Shown: positions 4,862 to 13,442, counted from the first letter of the stretch. The stretch is 16,051 nucleotides of DNA from Selenomonadaceae bacterium UBA3796 (GCA_002369175.1 DFES01000198.1:1-16051); one strand, 5' to 3'. The notes: generated from the sequence alone by a model not told the origin. A program made the numbers and translations.

Positions 4862-7777
4862 TTATTGGAGTTTCTTTTCAAATTCCGATGCAGGGAGCGG
4901 CTTGGAGAAATAGTAGCCCTGTACCATGTCGCATCCCCTGGCCTTCAGGAATTCCACTTCCTCCGCTGTCTCCACGCCTTCTGCCACAATCGGCACTTGG
5001 AGCATTTTGGCAAGATCGAAGATGAATTCCACAAGGCGTACCACCTTCTCGTCCTTGAGGAGCTTGATGACGAAGGATCTGTCCAGCTTCAGTACGTCAA
5101 TGGGCATGGCGGAAAGCATGTTCAGGGATGAGTATCCGGTGCCAAAATCATCCATTTCAATGCGATACCCCTTTTCCCTGAGCTTGCTGATGATGCTGAT
5201 GACATGATTTGCTTCTTCCGTGTAGGCGGATTCCGTGACTTCCAGGTAGAAATCCTCGTTCTTCAGCCCGTTTTCCTCGATGATCTCATCGAGGATGGAT
5301 TCCAGATTCGGGTCAAAGACATCCAAACGGGACAGGTTGACGGACACCGGAAGCACAAAGCCGAACTTGTCCCGCCATTCGGCCATCTGCCTTGCGGCCT
5401 CCCGCCAAACGTACTGATCCAGCAAGTTGATCTGGCATTTGTTTTCGAACAGCGTGATGAATTCATAGGGGGGGATCATGCCCAGCTCCGGATGCTGCCA
5501 GCGGACCAATGCTTCCGCACTGCAGAGTTGGGGAGGATCTGCCTGGATGTTATACTTCGGCTGGTAATGGACGACAAACTCATGCTCCTCCAGTGCCCGC
5601 CGGAGATCATTCAGGAGCTTCTGGTCGCGGAGTTCCCGTCTTCTCATATCCTCGTTGTAAACCATCAGCGCATTCTGATGCTCGCCCCGCATCCTGCCGC
5701 ATGCCGTGCCTGCGCGGTCAAAGAGCTGGATGGGATGAATGCCTTCCTGCCATGGCATCACACCCATGCGCAGGCGGATTTTCGTGGAGGTGGATATGGC
5801 ATCCAATTTCTTCTGGAAGCGGTCGAGGATGTTCTGGTAATCCTCCGTATGCCTGCAATACAGCCCGAACTGGTCGGCAACCGTCCTGCATGCAATGCCG
5901 TCTGACTCGTCAAGATAGGCACGGATCTCGCCAGCGAGCGCTTTCAGGATGAAGTCTCCGAATTCCATGCCATGCAAAGCGTTCACGAGATGGAACTGCT
6001 CGATGTTCATCACGATGGCATCATAGGGAAGCTGCGGATTCTCTTGATAGATACGATTCGCATATTCGTAGAAGAAGTTGCGGTTATAGAGCTGGGTCAG
6101 AGAATCCTGTTCCGTGGCCGTGATCAGCTCCTGGCGTTCCTGCGCCTGTTTCTGCGCCCGTCTTTTCTGGATGAGGAGCAGGGAAATCAGGGCAAGCACG
6201 AGAAAACTCACCGTGGTCACGGCAACCAGGTTATCGTGGAGGTATTCGGAGAGGGATAACTTTCTCTGGGGAGAGGAATACTTTGAAATCGCATATTCCG
6301 TGGATGTGACCGGAATCAGGTTGATGGTTTTGTTCAGGATGGAAAACAGCGCCCTGTCCTCTTCCCTGACGGCAAAGGACATCTCAATCTGTTTGTCGGT
6401 GGCAAGCAGGGAGAGACGGTACTTGTTGCGGAGCTTGTTCTCCTGATTGATGCGGTAGCTGCTGACCAAAAGGCAGTCCGCCTTCTGGCTGGCCACGGCC
6501 TTATGACAGTCCTCCTCGCTGTCATACACAGCAATCCGGCATTGCGGATAAAAATCCTTGAGGAATGTTTCCAGATGGATACTTCCCTTGGGAAGCGCCA
6601 CCCTGACTTCCCGGTTCATGGAAAAATCATTCTGATCCTGTGCCCTTACGACGAGATATATCTCTGCGCCTATCATGGGCACGGTGGTCAGGATGCCCAT
6701 GCTCTCGCCGTCGTAGGGATTGATATTGGCGGGGAAAATACAGTCGACTTCCCCCCTCTTCAGGGCATTGAGCAAATCCTCCATCGTTGAATAGGCAGAT
6801 GGCTGAAAGACGAGAGGAGCATTGGTCAGGCATGCGGATGCATGCTCCTCGTAATCCTTCAGGATACCGGAAATCATTCCGCTTTCGGGGTCTGTATCGC
6901 AAAAGGGAAGATACCCGTCCCGATAGCCAATCCGTATGGTCTTATGGGTGTCCAACCACTCTTTTTCTGCGAAAGAAGCAAGGGCAGTGGTTTTTACGGA
7001 ATCCACGTATTTTTCGTACATTTTCCGGTTGTAACCTGGATCCTCTTCCTGGATCCGCTCCAAGGCAGAATTCAGTTCCTGCAGCAGTTCCGGCTTTTTT
7101 TTGCTGACGGCAAAATAATAGTCGGAGGATCCGAGCTTGCAGGCCGGCACACAATTCTCCCGGTTCTTATACACGTCCATGGCAACCAGGGCATCTGCTT
7201 TCCCCTGCATGAGCACCCGTGCGTATTCGTCACCTTCCACATTGCTGATATCCACGATTTCTATGGCAAGGCCGTTTTTCCCCGCCCATTCCCTCAGAAG
7301 CCTTTCCTGGAAAGAGCCTTTCAGCACGCCGAACCGCTTTCCGTTGAAAGTGTCCAGCCGATCCGGAGAAATATCGGTCGTGTCGGCTTTGATATAGATA
7401 TAGTAGGATTCTTGTCCTATGGGCAGGGAGGAATAATCCATAAACTCTGTGCGCTCCTGCAGATAGGAAACATCACTCAAAAGATCAATCTCGCCGTTTT
7501 TCAGCATTTGCAGAAGTTCCCCCCAAGTGCCGTCCACGTACTCATAAGACCATCCGGTATAGGCGGCAAGCTTCCGCTGGTATTCGTATACCAAGCCGCT
7601 CCTCCTTCCGAAACGGTCTGTCAGGCAGTATTCCGACCGATACCAGCCGACACGGACAGTTCTTGGATTTTCCTGTGCAGACAAGGCAGCCGGCTCTGCT
7701 GTTGCAAGAAACACCGCAAGAGATAGGATAGCCATAAGGAGTTTTTTCGTGACAACCAGCACGGAGAACTTCCTCAT
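4862..7777 (-). CDS. Membrane c-di-GMP phosphodiesterase with two periplasmic binding domains (SBP-SBP-TM-GGDEF*-EAL)
   Basis: A 971-residue sensor. A signal peptide covers residues 1-34, followed by two solute-binding-protein-family-3 domains (about 40-262 and 279-503), a membrane helix (517-537), a GGDEF domain (557-715) and an EAL domain (721-970). The GGDEF signature is replaced by VADQF (633-637), so cyclase activity is unlikely. The EAL domain keeps EALVRW (755-760), NLSR, EVTES, DDFGTGYSS (876-884), KLDRSF and VAEGVE (931-936), so it should hydrolyse c-di-GMP to pGpG. The binding domains resemble amino-acid or polar-compound receptors (RTVRVGWYRSEYCL; KTIRIGYRDGYLPFCD), so the enzyme probably responds to external nutrients. 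ATG 7777 has no clear ribosome site. A GTG at 7760-7762 has AGGAAG six bases upstream and gives a good signal peptide, so it may be the real start. Confidence 0.93.
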   Translation of the reverse strand: MRKFSVLVVTKKLLMAILSLAVFLATAEPAALSAQENPRTVRVGWYRSEYCLTDRFGRRSGLVYEYQRKLAAYTGWSYEYVDGTWGELLQMLKNGEIDLLSDVSYLQERTEFMDYSSLPIGQESYYIYIKADTTDISPDRLDTFNGKRFGVLKGSFQERLLREWAGKNGLAIEIVDISNVEGDEYARVLMQGKADALVAMDVYKNRENCVPACKLGSSDYYFAVSKKKPELLQELNSALERIQEEDPGYNRKMYEKYVDSVKTTALASFAEKEWLDTHKTIRIGYRDGYLPFCDTDPESGMISGILKDYEEHASACLTNAPLVFQPSAYSTMEDLLNALKRGEVDCIFPANINPYDGESMGILTTVPMIGAEIYLVVRAQDQNDFSMNREVRVALPKGSIHLETFLKDFYPQCRIAVYDSEEDCHKAVASQKADCLLVSSYRINQENKLRNKYRLSLLATDKQIEMSFAVREEDRALFSILNKTINLIPVTSTEYAISKYSSPQRKLSLSEYLHDNLVAVTTVSFLVLALISLLLIQKRRAQKQAQERQELITATEQDSLTQLYNRNFFYEYANRIYQENPQLPYDAIVMNIEQFHLVNALHGMEFGDFILKALAGEIRAYLDESDGIACRTVADQFGLYCRHTEDYQNILDRFQKKLDAISTSTKIRLRMGVMPWQEGIHPIQLFDRAGTACGRMRGEHQNALMVYNEDMRRRELRDQKLLNDLRRALEEHEFVVHYQPKYNIQADPPQLCSAEALVRWQHPELGMIPPYEFITLFENKCQINLLDQYVWREAARQMAEWRDKFGFVLPVSVNLSRLDVFDPNLESILDEIIEENGLKNEDFYLEVTESAYTEEANHVISIISKLREKGYRIEMDDFGTGYSSLNMLSAMPIDVLKLDRSFVIKLLKDEKVVRLVEFIFDLAKMLQVPIVAEGVETAEEVEFLKARGCDMVQGYYFSKPLPASEFEKKLQ

Positions 7778-8013
7778 TGTTGTTCACACTCGCTTTTTGT
7801 TGATTTTTAACAATTTCCCAGGGTGTTAGCGTCCCTTTCCTATGATTCCATGGGTTATCTTCGCCATATTCCCCTCCATTTCCTGCCGAGTCGGAAACAT
7901 TCCTGTTCGATTTTTCTTGGAATTCCTGGAAAAACCGCAGAAACTTCGCCATAGAGGCCGAAAATGCCGTCAAAATATTCCCTGCTGAAAAAGGGATTCC
8001 AAGCACCCATGTC

Positions 8014-8052
8014 GAATATGAAAATATTCAAATATCCAAATTCATTTGGATA
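8014..8052. promoter_or_regulatory. Two tandem inverted repeats just upstream of the chemoreceptor gene
   Basis: The 297-bp divergent spacer (7778-8074) between the EAL sensor and the chemoreceptor holds no recognisable gene. Immediately before the chemoreceptor ribosome site are two perfect inverted repeats: GAATAT-GAAA-ATATTC (8014-8029), and TATCCAAAT-TC-ATTTGGATA (8033-8052, 9-bp arms). They could be operators or a small structured leader. I found no convincing sigma-A or sigma-28 promoter nearby on the plus strand. The closest sigma-28-like match, GCCGAAAA inside the spacer, lacks a good -35 box. Confidence 0.45.
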
Positions 8053-8074
8053 AAAAGGAAAAGGGGATAGAACT

Positions 8075-10057
8075 ATGGGAATGGGGTTAAAGCAAAAGTT
8101 CTTTATTCTGGCAGCATTATCCGGCCTTTTGATGGCAATCATATCCATCATAGGCTACTATAATGCCTACAACACGTTGGAAGCCAGTGTGGAAAAGGAA
8201 CTTACAGCCACGGTGGATGCTCAGGGAAAGCAGCTCGATGGCTGGCTCAAGTCAAACGCAATGGTGGCTACAGGCGCGGCAAATTTGATGACAGCGTTGG
8301 ACGGCAACGACTCCGTAGCAAATCTGAGCGAAATGCTCTCTCTTGCCGACAAGAACAAGGACATTCTCGAACTTGGCTTTGGAAACGAGAAGGCTTTTTT
8401 CCAAGGACGACAGGCAGGCAACAAAACAGGCACCCTCGATCCGCGTGAGCGCGGCTGGTACAAGCAGGCAAAAAACGAAGGCAAGACCGTCTTCACAGAG
8501 GCTTATGTCGATAAGTTCACGGGCGAACTGGTCACTTCGGCGGCATCGCCCTTTACCAATCATGGGCAATTTGCTGGCGCGATCTTCGTGGATATCGCCT
8601 TGAAGACCTTGGATGCGGAGGTTGCAAAACTCAAATATGATGGCCAGGGTGTAGGCATCATCATCGAGAAGAACGCCAATATCCTGGCATCCACAGGACA
8701 AGCGGAGAAAATGACAAACTTCCGCAAGATTGAGGGAATCGGCAGTCATTTTGACGAAATGCTGAAAAATGGGGAGGGTTATTTCCTTCTGGACGCTACG
8801 GGAAGCAGAGAGGAATCCATCTTCGCCTATACGACAGTTCCAACAACCGGCTGGCTGGTGGGCATATCGGTTCCCTATGATTTCGTTTTTGCATCGGTCA
8901 AGACCTTGCGTCTTACCTACGGCGTCCTCACGCTCATCGGCCTCATTTTGGTGGTAATCATGTGCATGAGATTTTCCGCCAGCATCACAGGCCCGATTAC
9001 CGAAGTCGAGGCGCATGCTGTCGAGCTCGCAAAGGGCAATCTCCGCATGGAAGATATTCCCGTGCGGTCCCAGGATGAAATCGGTTCCCTTTCGAATTCC
9101 TTCAACAATATGAGTCACAGCCTGCGAAACCTCATCAGAAAGATGGCCTCCACATCAGAGCAGGTTGCGGCGGCCTCCGAGGAGCTCACTGCCAATGCGC
9201 AGCAGTCGGCTGACGCAGCCGTCCATGTCGCAGAAACCGTCGGTGATGTCAGTGCCAACGTGGATCAGCAGCTCAGTGACATCAATGCGGCAAAAGAAAA
9301 TGTGGATGTGGTATTCCAGGATATTGAGCAGATGGCAGAAAAGGCAAGGAACGTCGTCACCACCTCCGACCAGACCGCTGAAGCCGCCCGCAAAGGCGCA
9401 CAGCTCATGGAAGAGGCCGTGACCAAGATGGGCAATATCGAAACCAGCGTGCTTGCATCTGCCGAAGTTGTCAAGAAGCTTGGCGAAAACTCGCAGCAGA
9501 TTGGCCAGATTGTCGAAGCCATTTCCTCTATCGCGGAGCAGACGAACCTCTTGTCCCTGAATGCCGCCATTGAGGCAGCACGAGCAGGAGAACAGGGACG
9601 CGGCTTTGCCGTTGTCGCAGAGGAGGTCAGGAAACTCGCCGCCGAATCCCAGACCTCCGCAGAAAAGATTCGTGCCCGCATCGCCTCCATCCAGAGCGAC
9701 ACGGCGCAGGCCGTCACCTCCATGGAAAACGGAACCAAAGACGTGCAGGCAGGAACGGAAGCGATCCGCGAGGTCGGCGAACAGTTCAAGGGCATCATGA
9801 ACATGGTGGATGGCATCCACACGCAAATGGAAGGCATCAGCACATCCGTCCAGACGGTTTCCGAAGGCGCCTCCCATATTGTCGAAGCCGTGGAATCCAT
9901 TGATACCATGAGCCGCAAGACCTCTGACAACACGCAGAGCATTTCCTCCGCCACGGAAGAACAGTCCGCGTCGAATGAAGAAATTGCCGCGGCCTCCCAG
10001 TCCCTGGCAAAGCTTGCCGAAGATATGCAGGTAGCCGTCGGACAGTTCAAATTCTAA
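8075..10057 (+). CDS. Methyl-accepting chemotaxis protein with dCache sensor domain
   Basis: A 660-residue transmembrane chemoreceptor that signals to CheA/CheW. Membrane helix 1 spans residues 9-28, the periplasmic dCache domain about 35-270, membrane helix 2 about 280-300, HAMP 300-352 and the signalling coiled coil the rest. The hairpin tip is EQTNLLSLNAAIEAARAGEQ followed by GRGFAVVAEEVRKLA (488-522). The dCache domain carries R126, W128, Y129, Y144, D146 and D173 in the context DPRERGWYKQA...TEAYVD...FVDIAL, closely matching the published amino-acid-binding dCache motif, so amino acids are the likely attractants. No CheR/CheB-binding pentapeptide is present; the protein ends VAVGQFKF. 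The ATG follows AAGGGG by 8 nt. The gene is divergent from the EAL sensor and ends at a strong terminator. Confidence 0.96.
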   Translation: MGMGLKQKFFILAALSGLLMAIISIIGYYNAYNTLEASVEKELTATVDAQGKQLDGWLKSNAMVATGAANLMTALDGNDSVANLSEMLSLADKNKDILELGFGNEKAFFQGRQAGNKTGTLDPRERGWYKQAKNEGKTVFTEAYVDKFTGELVTSAASPFTNHGQFAGAIFVDIALKTLDAEVAKLKYDGQGVGIIIEKNANILASTGQAEKMTNFRKIEGIGSHFDEMLKNGEGYFLLDATGSREESIFAYTTVPTTGWLVGISVPYDFVFASVKTLRLTYGVLTLIGLILVVIMCMRFSASITGPITEVEAHAVELAKGNLRMEDIPVRSQDEIGSLSNSFNNMSHSLRNLIRKMASTSEQVAAASEELTANAQQSADAAVHVAETVGDVSANVDQQLSDINAAKENVDVVFQDIEQMAEKARNVVTTSDQTAEAARKGAQLMEEAVTKMGNIETSVLASAEVVKKLGENSQQIGQIVEAISSIAEQTNLLSLNAAIEAARAGEQGRGFAVVAEEVRKLAAESQTSAEKIRARIASIQSDTAQAVTSMENGTKDVQAGTEAIREVGEQFKGIMNMVDGIHTQMEGISTSVQTVSEGASHIVEAVESIDTMSRKTSDNTQSISSATEEQSASNEEIAAASQSLAKLAEDMQVAVGQFKF

Positions 10058-10072
10058 CAAACGATGATGATC

Positions 10073-10123
10073 AACGGCTCTGCCGCAGGAAGCTGGTCGC
10101 TTCCTGCGGCAGAGCCGTTTTGT
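10073..10123 (+). terminator. Strong intrinsic terminator after the chemoreceptor gene
   Basis: Perfect 21-bp arms (10073-10093 and 10099-10119) around a five-base loop TGGTC, followed by TTTTGTCTACTTT. The stem is G+C-rich (CGGCTCTGCCGCAGGAAGC). It lies between the convergent chemoreceptor and HAD genes. On the minus strand the stem is followed by GATCATCATCG rather than a T-run, so it probably terminates mainly the plus-strand transcript. Confidence 0.93.
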
Positions 10124-11209
10124 CTACTTTGCATTTGACGTATCTTTCTTCACAGCATCCCCATATATGGTTGTCCATTCATCCCGCATGGAAACGGGCA
10201 CCCATCCGTATTTCTCGCAGTTTTTCCGCATTTTTTCTGCAGTTTGTGGTTTTCCATATTCCCGCTCCGTATCATCGCAGAGGAGGGAGAATACCATGCT
10301 TTTGTATCTGGGGTTCGCAGTGGTGTAGTTATACATACTGAAATCACCGCTGGAGTTTCCAAAGGCAAGTACGGGCTGCTTGCCGATTTCCCGCGCCATG
10401 ACGGAAACTTTGTTCATGTTGATATTCTTGACTTCAAAGTCACCCCGCACCACTTTGTCTTCCGTGGCAAAGACATATTCCATGCCGTTTTTCCCGTTCT
10501 GGTTCAATGCCACATAGCGATAATCCGTTCCCATGATGTTATCGCTGTCCACGGGCAGAATCTCCGCCATGACTCTGGTATATTGCCTGTCGGCTCCGGA
10601 TACCAGGAAAATCTTGAAGCCATTTTCCTTTAGATAGGAAAGCACCTCCACCATCGGCAAATAATACGCTTCGCCGATTTTAAGATTTTGGAAGCCCTCA
10701 ACCTTCTTTTCACCGTACTTCCTCGTGTATTCAGCATATTCTTCCACTGTCATGCCGCCAAAAACGGAAGCGTGAGAGTCACAGGTTTTGATGCGGGTAT
10801 CATTTGTCACCTTATGGGCATAAATATCCCGTTCCACATCCTTGGCGTTGGCACGATCCTGCATGGATGCCGTATAGCTTGCATCGTACAATGCCCGGTC
10901 AACCATCATAAGAAAATCGAAGCAAAAAGGAGCCGTCTCGCAAGCCAGAGTTCCGTCTACGTCGAATACGGCGATACGGTCTTTGACGGGAATGAAGTCC
11001 TTGTCTTTGGGGTTCGTCACCGATTTCACATAAGCCTGGAGTTTTGCAAGGGATGGCGCCTCCTTCTGCCAATACTTGAAATCCTTTCCGTTGGCATTGA
11101 CCCTGACAGCAGCAATTTCTTCCCTGGATGCCGCCTCAAGGGACGGCATGGCGCCCCAGAACGCGAGCATGGCTGCCAGTGCGGCCGCAACATAATTTCT
11201 TTTCAACAT
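10124..11209 (-). CDS. Secreted HAD-superfamily phosphatase (phosphoserine-phosphatase-like)
   Basis: A 361-residue exported hydrolase of the haloacid dehalogenase superfamily. A Sec signal peptide covers residues 1-27 (hydrophobic core, cut near SLEAAS). Motif I is FDVDGTL (82-88, nucleophile D83 and acid/base D85). Motif II is LVSGA (S204). A conserved lysine is probably near 267. Motif III is FGNSSGDF (283-290), with D289 for Mg2+. These motifs and the C1-type cap between I and II resemble the SerB-like group. An extracytoplasmic location suggests it removes phosphate from external organophosphates, but the substrate is unknown. The start is supported by AGGAGG six bases before the ATG. 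It sits 22 bp downstream of the decayed C69 dipeptidase gene and was probably transcribed with it. Confidence 0.88.
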   Translation of the reverse strand: MLKRNYVAAALAAMLAFWGAMPSLEAASREEIAAVRVNANGKDFKYWQKEAPSLAKLQAYVKSVTNPKDKDFIPVKDRIAVFDVDGTLACETAPFCFDFLMMVDRALYDASYTASMQDRANAKDVERDIYAHKVTNDTRIKTCDSHASVFGGMTVEEYAEYTRKYGEKKVEGFQNLKIGEAYYLPMVEVLSYLKENGFKIFLVSGADRQYTRVMAEILPVDSDNIMGTDYRYVALNQNGKNGMEYVFATEDKVVRGDFEVKNINMNKVSVMAREIGKQPVLAFGNSSGDFSMYNYTTANPRYKSMVFSLLCDDTEREYGKPQTAEKMRKNCEKYGWVPVSMRDEWTTIYGDAVKKDTSNAK

Positions 11210-11231
11210 AAGCTTCCTCCTACCAAATCCT

Positions 11232-12035
11232 TTAATATGCTTTCACATTGTCATCTTTGGGCGTGTACGAGTCATCATACTGGATGTTGTGGCCACAATC
11301 GCTGTCCGAAAGAAGCCGCCCATGCAAGTCCCGCCAGTCCGACAGGACACGAACGGCGTTTTGGTTGAGGGTTTTGGCAAAATCCGCAGCGGACATGCCA
11401 ACAGCGTCGTTTACCAATTTTAGGCTCCGCCCTTCCTCCGCTCTTGCAGCTTCCAGCACCTGGGGAGCAAATGCGCTGTAGTAACCGCGGGTCAGAGTCG
11501 TCACCTGCCCGGAAATCCACCAGGCTTTGTCAGCGTCATACTTCTGGCGGTCGTTGCCATGGTATGCCTCCGGCAGAGAAGTGACAGCCAGCGGAAGGAA
11601 TACGCTTTCGGCTGGAGCATGCATCGACAGCCAAAAGATGGGGCAAGGCAAATCGTCCCGCGTTTGGGTGATCCAGGCATAGGCAATATTGGCCGCTGTT
11701 ATGGAGCGATCCCACTTCGGCTTTCCGGCGTGGCGGTACGGCGAAGCAAAGAACCCCGAGCTGTCGGCCTTGCTGCGGTCAAATTCCGTTCCCGCATAAT
11801 AGTCACGATGCAGGTTCATGATTTCCTGCACGGAAAGCGGATGGTCGGGACGGATGGAGAAAGGATACGCTTCCGTGTCCCAGTTCTTCACCCAAAGGCT
11901 TTGTCAGCTTCTTATCGGGATAAGCATACGCCGCTGCCCTCTCCGGTGCCACCAGACGGGGTGTGTTATAACATTCGATGCCAGGCAGCAAAGCCCCAGC
12001 ATCAGGGAAACAAACACTTTCTTTTTCAGGGTCAT
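11232..12035 (-). pseudogene. Decayed secreted C69-family dipeptidase
   Basis: Remains of an exported Ntn-type dipeptidase (family C69), which normally has about 500 residues and a catalytic cysteine right after the signal peptide. Three pieces in three frames are visible. The first is an intact start with AAGGA 8 nt upstream and signal peptide MTLKKKVFVSLMLGLCCLAS (from 12035). The second is a short middle piece with ECYNTPRLVAP (about 11985-11895). The third is the C-terminal third from about 11891: AYPFSIRPDHPLSVQEIM, HRDYYAGTEFD, PIFWLSMHAPAESVFLPL and KYDADKAWWISGQVTTL, all typical of the family. The catalytic N-terminal domain (over 200 residues) is deleted and at least one further frameshift lies near 11892. 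The C-terminal piece opens with a GTG but has no ribosome site, so I do not treat it as a gene. Confidence 0.82.
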
Positions 12036-12225
12036 TGGTATCGTCCTTTCTGTGCTCAAAAATACCCCGCATGTGACAGCCATCAAGAATCTTTACATAT
12101 TCGATGAATCAGTCGCAATTTCCTGCAAAACGCAAAAATTTTCACGACAGAAACCGGAGTCTATCGCCAAATGCGCGGGGTATTCTCGGAAGCCGGATAG
12201 CACAGCCCGTCTTTGCATCCCTATT

Positions 12226-13374
12226 TCAAATCAGCATGTTCACTGTCATATTACTCTGTTCCGCAGGCGTGGGTGTCCTGTCCGGCAGCCTGCCCATGCG
12301 CTCCTTGGCCAGTTCCAGGAGCTTCTTGGCCTTGGCTACCTCGGCCTCGTCGCACATGTTCTGCTTCAAGCCGTCCTCCACCTGCAGCAAGTCCTCCTCC
12401 AGCAGGGCAAGCACAGCCTGCATATCTCCCTTAGTAGCTGCCGCTGCAATCTGCCTGCGGCGCTTGTCCTCATTGATGGACACGGTGCTTTTGGTGGACT
12501 CCGTAGTTACCTCACCATTTTCGTCAATGGTGACCTGCATCCCCTGGAACCCCACTTCATCCTTGCGTTTGGCATAGCTTTCATCTGCCGCTTTCAAAAT
12601 GTCAAAAAGTCTGCTCCTGCTCTCCTCGTCCGTCACGCACTTTTGCAGGAACCTGCCGGAAATGCTGGCCATGCCGCCCTTGACAACCCCAAAGCTGCCC
12701 TGCAGGTACTGATACAGCTCGTCCTTATTGGCAAAGCCGGCAGCTTTCTCAGCCCTGGCATTTTGCACTGCCTTATCCCGCACAGGATTTGCCTGCACTT
12801 GCAGAGCCGCCAAAAGGCTCTTCGGCTCCCCGGCTTCCTTTGCTGCTTCCTCCCTGTTCTTCTCCAGCAGTTCCTGCCTGGCCTTGGCAGAGGACTTTTT
12901 CTTCTTGGGCTTGCCCAGCATTTCCTCCCACCAGTTCTTCTTTTCAGAACGCTTGAGATGCGACTGGCTGCGCCTGTTGCCCTCCTCGCTTTCCGAAATG
13001 CCCCAGCCGCGCAAACCTCCCTTGTCATCAATGATGAAGCCGTGGGATTTGAGCTTCCTTCCCGGCATGATCCCGCCATTGACATCTGTATGGGCCACAT
13101 CATAAATCAGCGCCTCATACTCCATGCGCTTCTCCGGATCCTGCTCCATCTCCTTGAGGATCTTGGGCGAGATGGACAGGTTGTTCGTGCCTGTGCCGGA
13201 GAAAGGCCCCGTGCCCACGGTGATGTTAAGGCCGGGATTTTTTTCCTTCAATTCCTTGAGAACCCCCTTCCCCTTCCCCTTCTCCTCCTTGCCTTCTTCT
13301 TTCTCTGCCCTGCGAGCCTTGGCGAACTCATACGCCGCCTCAGACACGAAGCTTGCTCCTACTTTTACCGGCAT
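12226..13374 (-). CDS. Uncharacterised charged cytoplasmic protein, possibly DUF6033-like
   Basis: A 382-residue protein without signal peptide or membrane segment. Residues 16-46 are a Lys/Glu/Gly-rich charged tract. Then comes NPGLNITVGTGPFSGTGTNN followed by LSISPKILKEMEQDPEKRMEYEALIYD (46-91), which resembles uncharacterised Firmicutes proteins of the DUF6033 type; this is from memory and uncertain. The middle (150-210) is basic and helical, with KPKKKKSSAKARQ. The C-terminal part (275-382) has VTIDENGEVTTESTKST, EDKRRRQIAAAATKGDMQ and NMCDEAEVAKAKKLLELAKE, probably coiled coil. The ATG follows AAGGAGG by 9 nt. It is monocistronic and may be expressed from the sigma-28-like promoter upstream. 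No function can be assigned. The 190 bp after it (12036-12225) contain no recognisable gene or clear terminator. Confidence 0.85.
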   Translation of the reverse strand: MPVKVGASFVSEAAYEFAKARRAEKEEGKEEKGKGKGVLKELKEKNPGLNITVGTGPFSGTGTNNLSISPKILKEMEQDPEKRMEYEALIYDVAHTDVNGGIMPGRKLKSHGFIIDDKGGLRGWGISESEEGNRRSQSHLKRSEKKNWWEEMLGKPKKKKSSAKARQELLEKNREEAAKEAGEPKSLLAALQVQANPVRDKAVQNARAEKAAGFANKDELYQYLQGSFGVVKGGMASISGRFLQKCVTDEESRSRLFDILKAADESYAKRKDEVGFQGMQVTIDENGEVTTESTKSTVSINEDKRRRQIAAAATKGDMQAVLALLEEDLLQVEDGLKQNMCDEAEVAKAKKLLELAKERMGRLPDRTPTPAEQSNMTVNMLI

Positions 13375-13415
13375 GCTCCTTACCTCCTTGTATAGACGAG
13401 CTCCTCTTTACCTTT

Positions 13416-13442
13416 TTATCGTAAGGCTCCGGCTATTCTTAA
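13416..13442 (-). promoter_or_regulatory. Possible sigma-28-like promoter of the uncharacterised gene
   Basis: On the minus strand TTAA (13442-13439), 15 nt, then TACGATAA (13423-13416). This matches the flagellar sigma-28 consensus TAAA-N15-GCCGATAA at 3 of 4 and 6 of 8 positions with exact spacing. It lies about 40 bp before the ATG. A match of this quality can occur by chance, and no flagellar gene is present in the window. The rest of the gap between the PIN toxin stop and this gene (13375-13570) shows no gene. Confidence 0.3.

Noticed and set aside
6842..7726. 294-codon plus-strand frame opposite the binding domains of the EAL sensor
   Set aside because: No ribosome site or domain; the opposite strand encodes clear protein motifs over the same span.
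7542..8006. Minus-strand frame crossing the divergent spacer
   Set aside because: It overlaps the N-terminus of the EAL sensor in another frame and has no ribosome site or domain; the spacer is better read as regulatory.
9155..10060. 301-codon minus-strand frame opposite the chemoreceptor
   Set aside because: Glycine- and phenylalanine-rich antisense shadow of the signalling domain, with no recognisable domain or start signal.
11232..11891. Independent 219-codon gene starting with GTG at 11891
   Set aside because: It is the C-terminal third of a C69 dipeptidase, lacks the catalytic domain and has no ribosome binding site. It is better described as part of a pseudogene.
12061..12184. Inverted repeat AATACCCCGC (12061-12070) and GCGGGGTATT (12175-12184)
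   Set aside because: The spacer is about 104 bp, no T-run or promoter is associated, and one arm lies just upstream of a pseudogene; no function can be supported.
11818..13395. A 525-codon open frame on the plus strand opposite the uncharacterised gene and the C69 remnant
   Set aside because: It has no ribosome binding site, runs across an intergenic gap and a pseudogene, and has Cys/Pro/Leu-rich composition typical of an antisense shadow. The minus-strand gene has AAGGAGG and coherent protein features.
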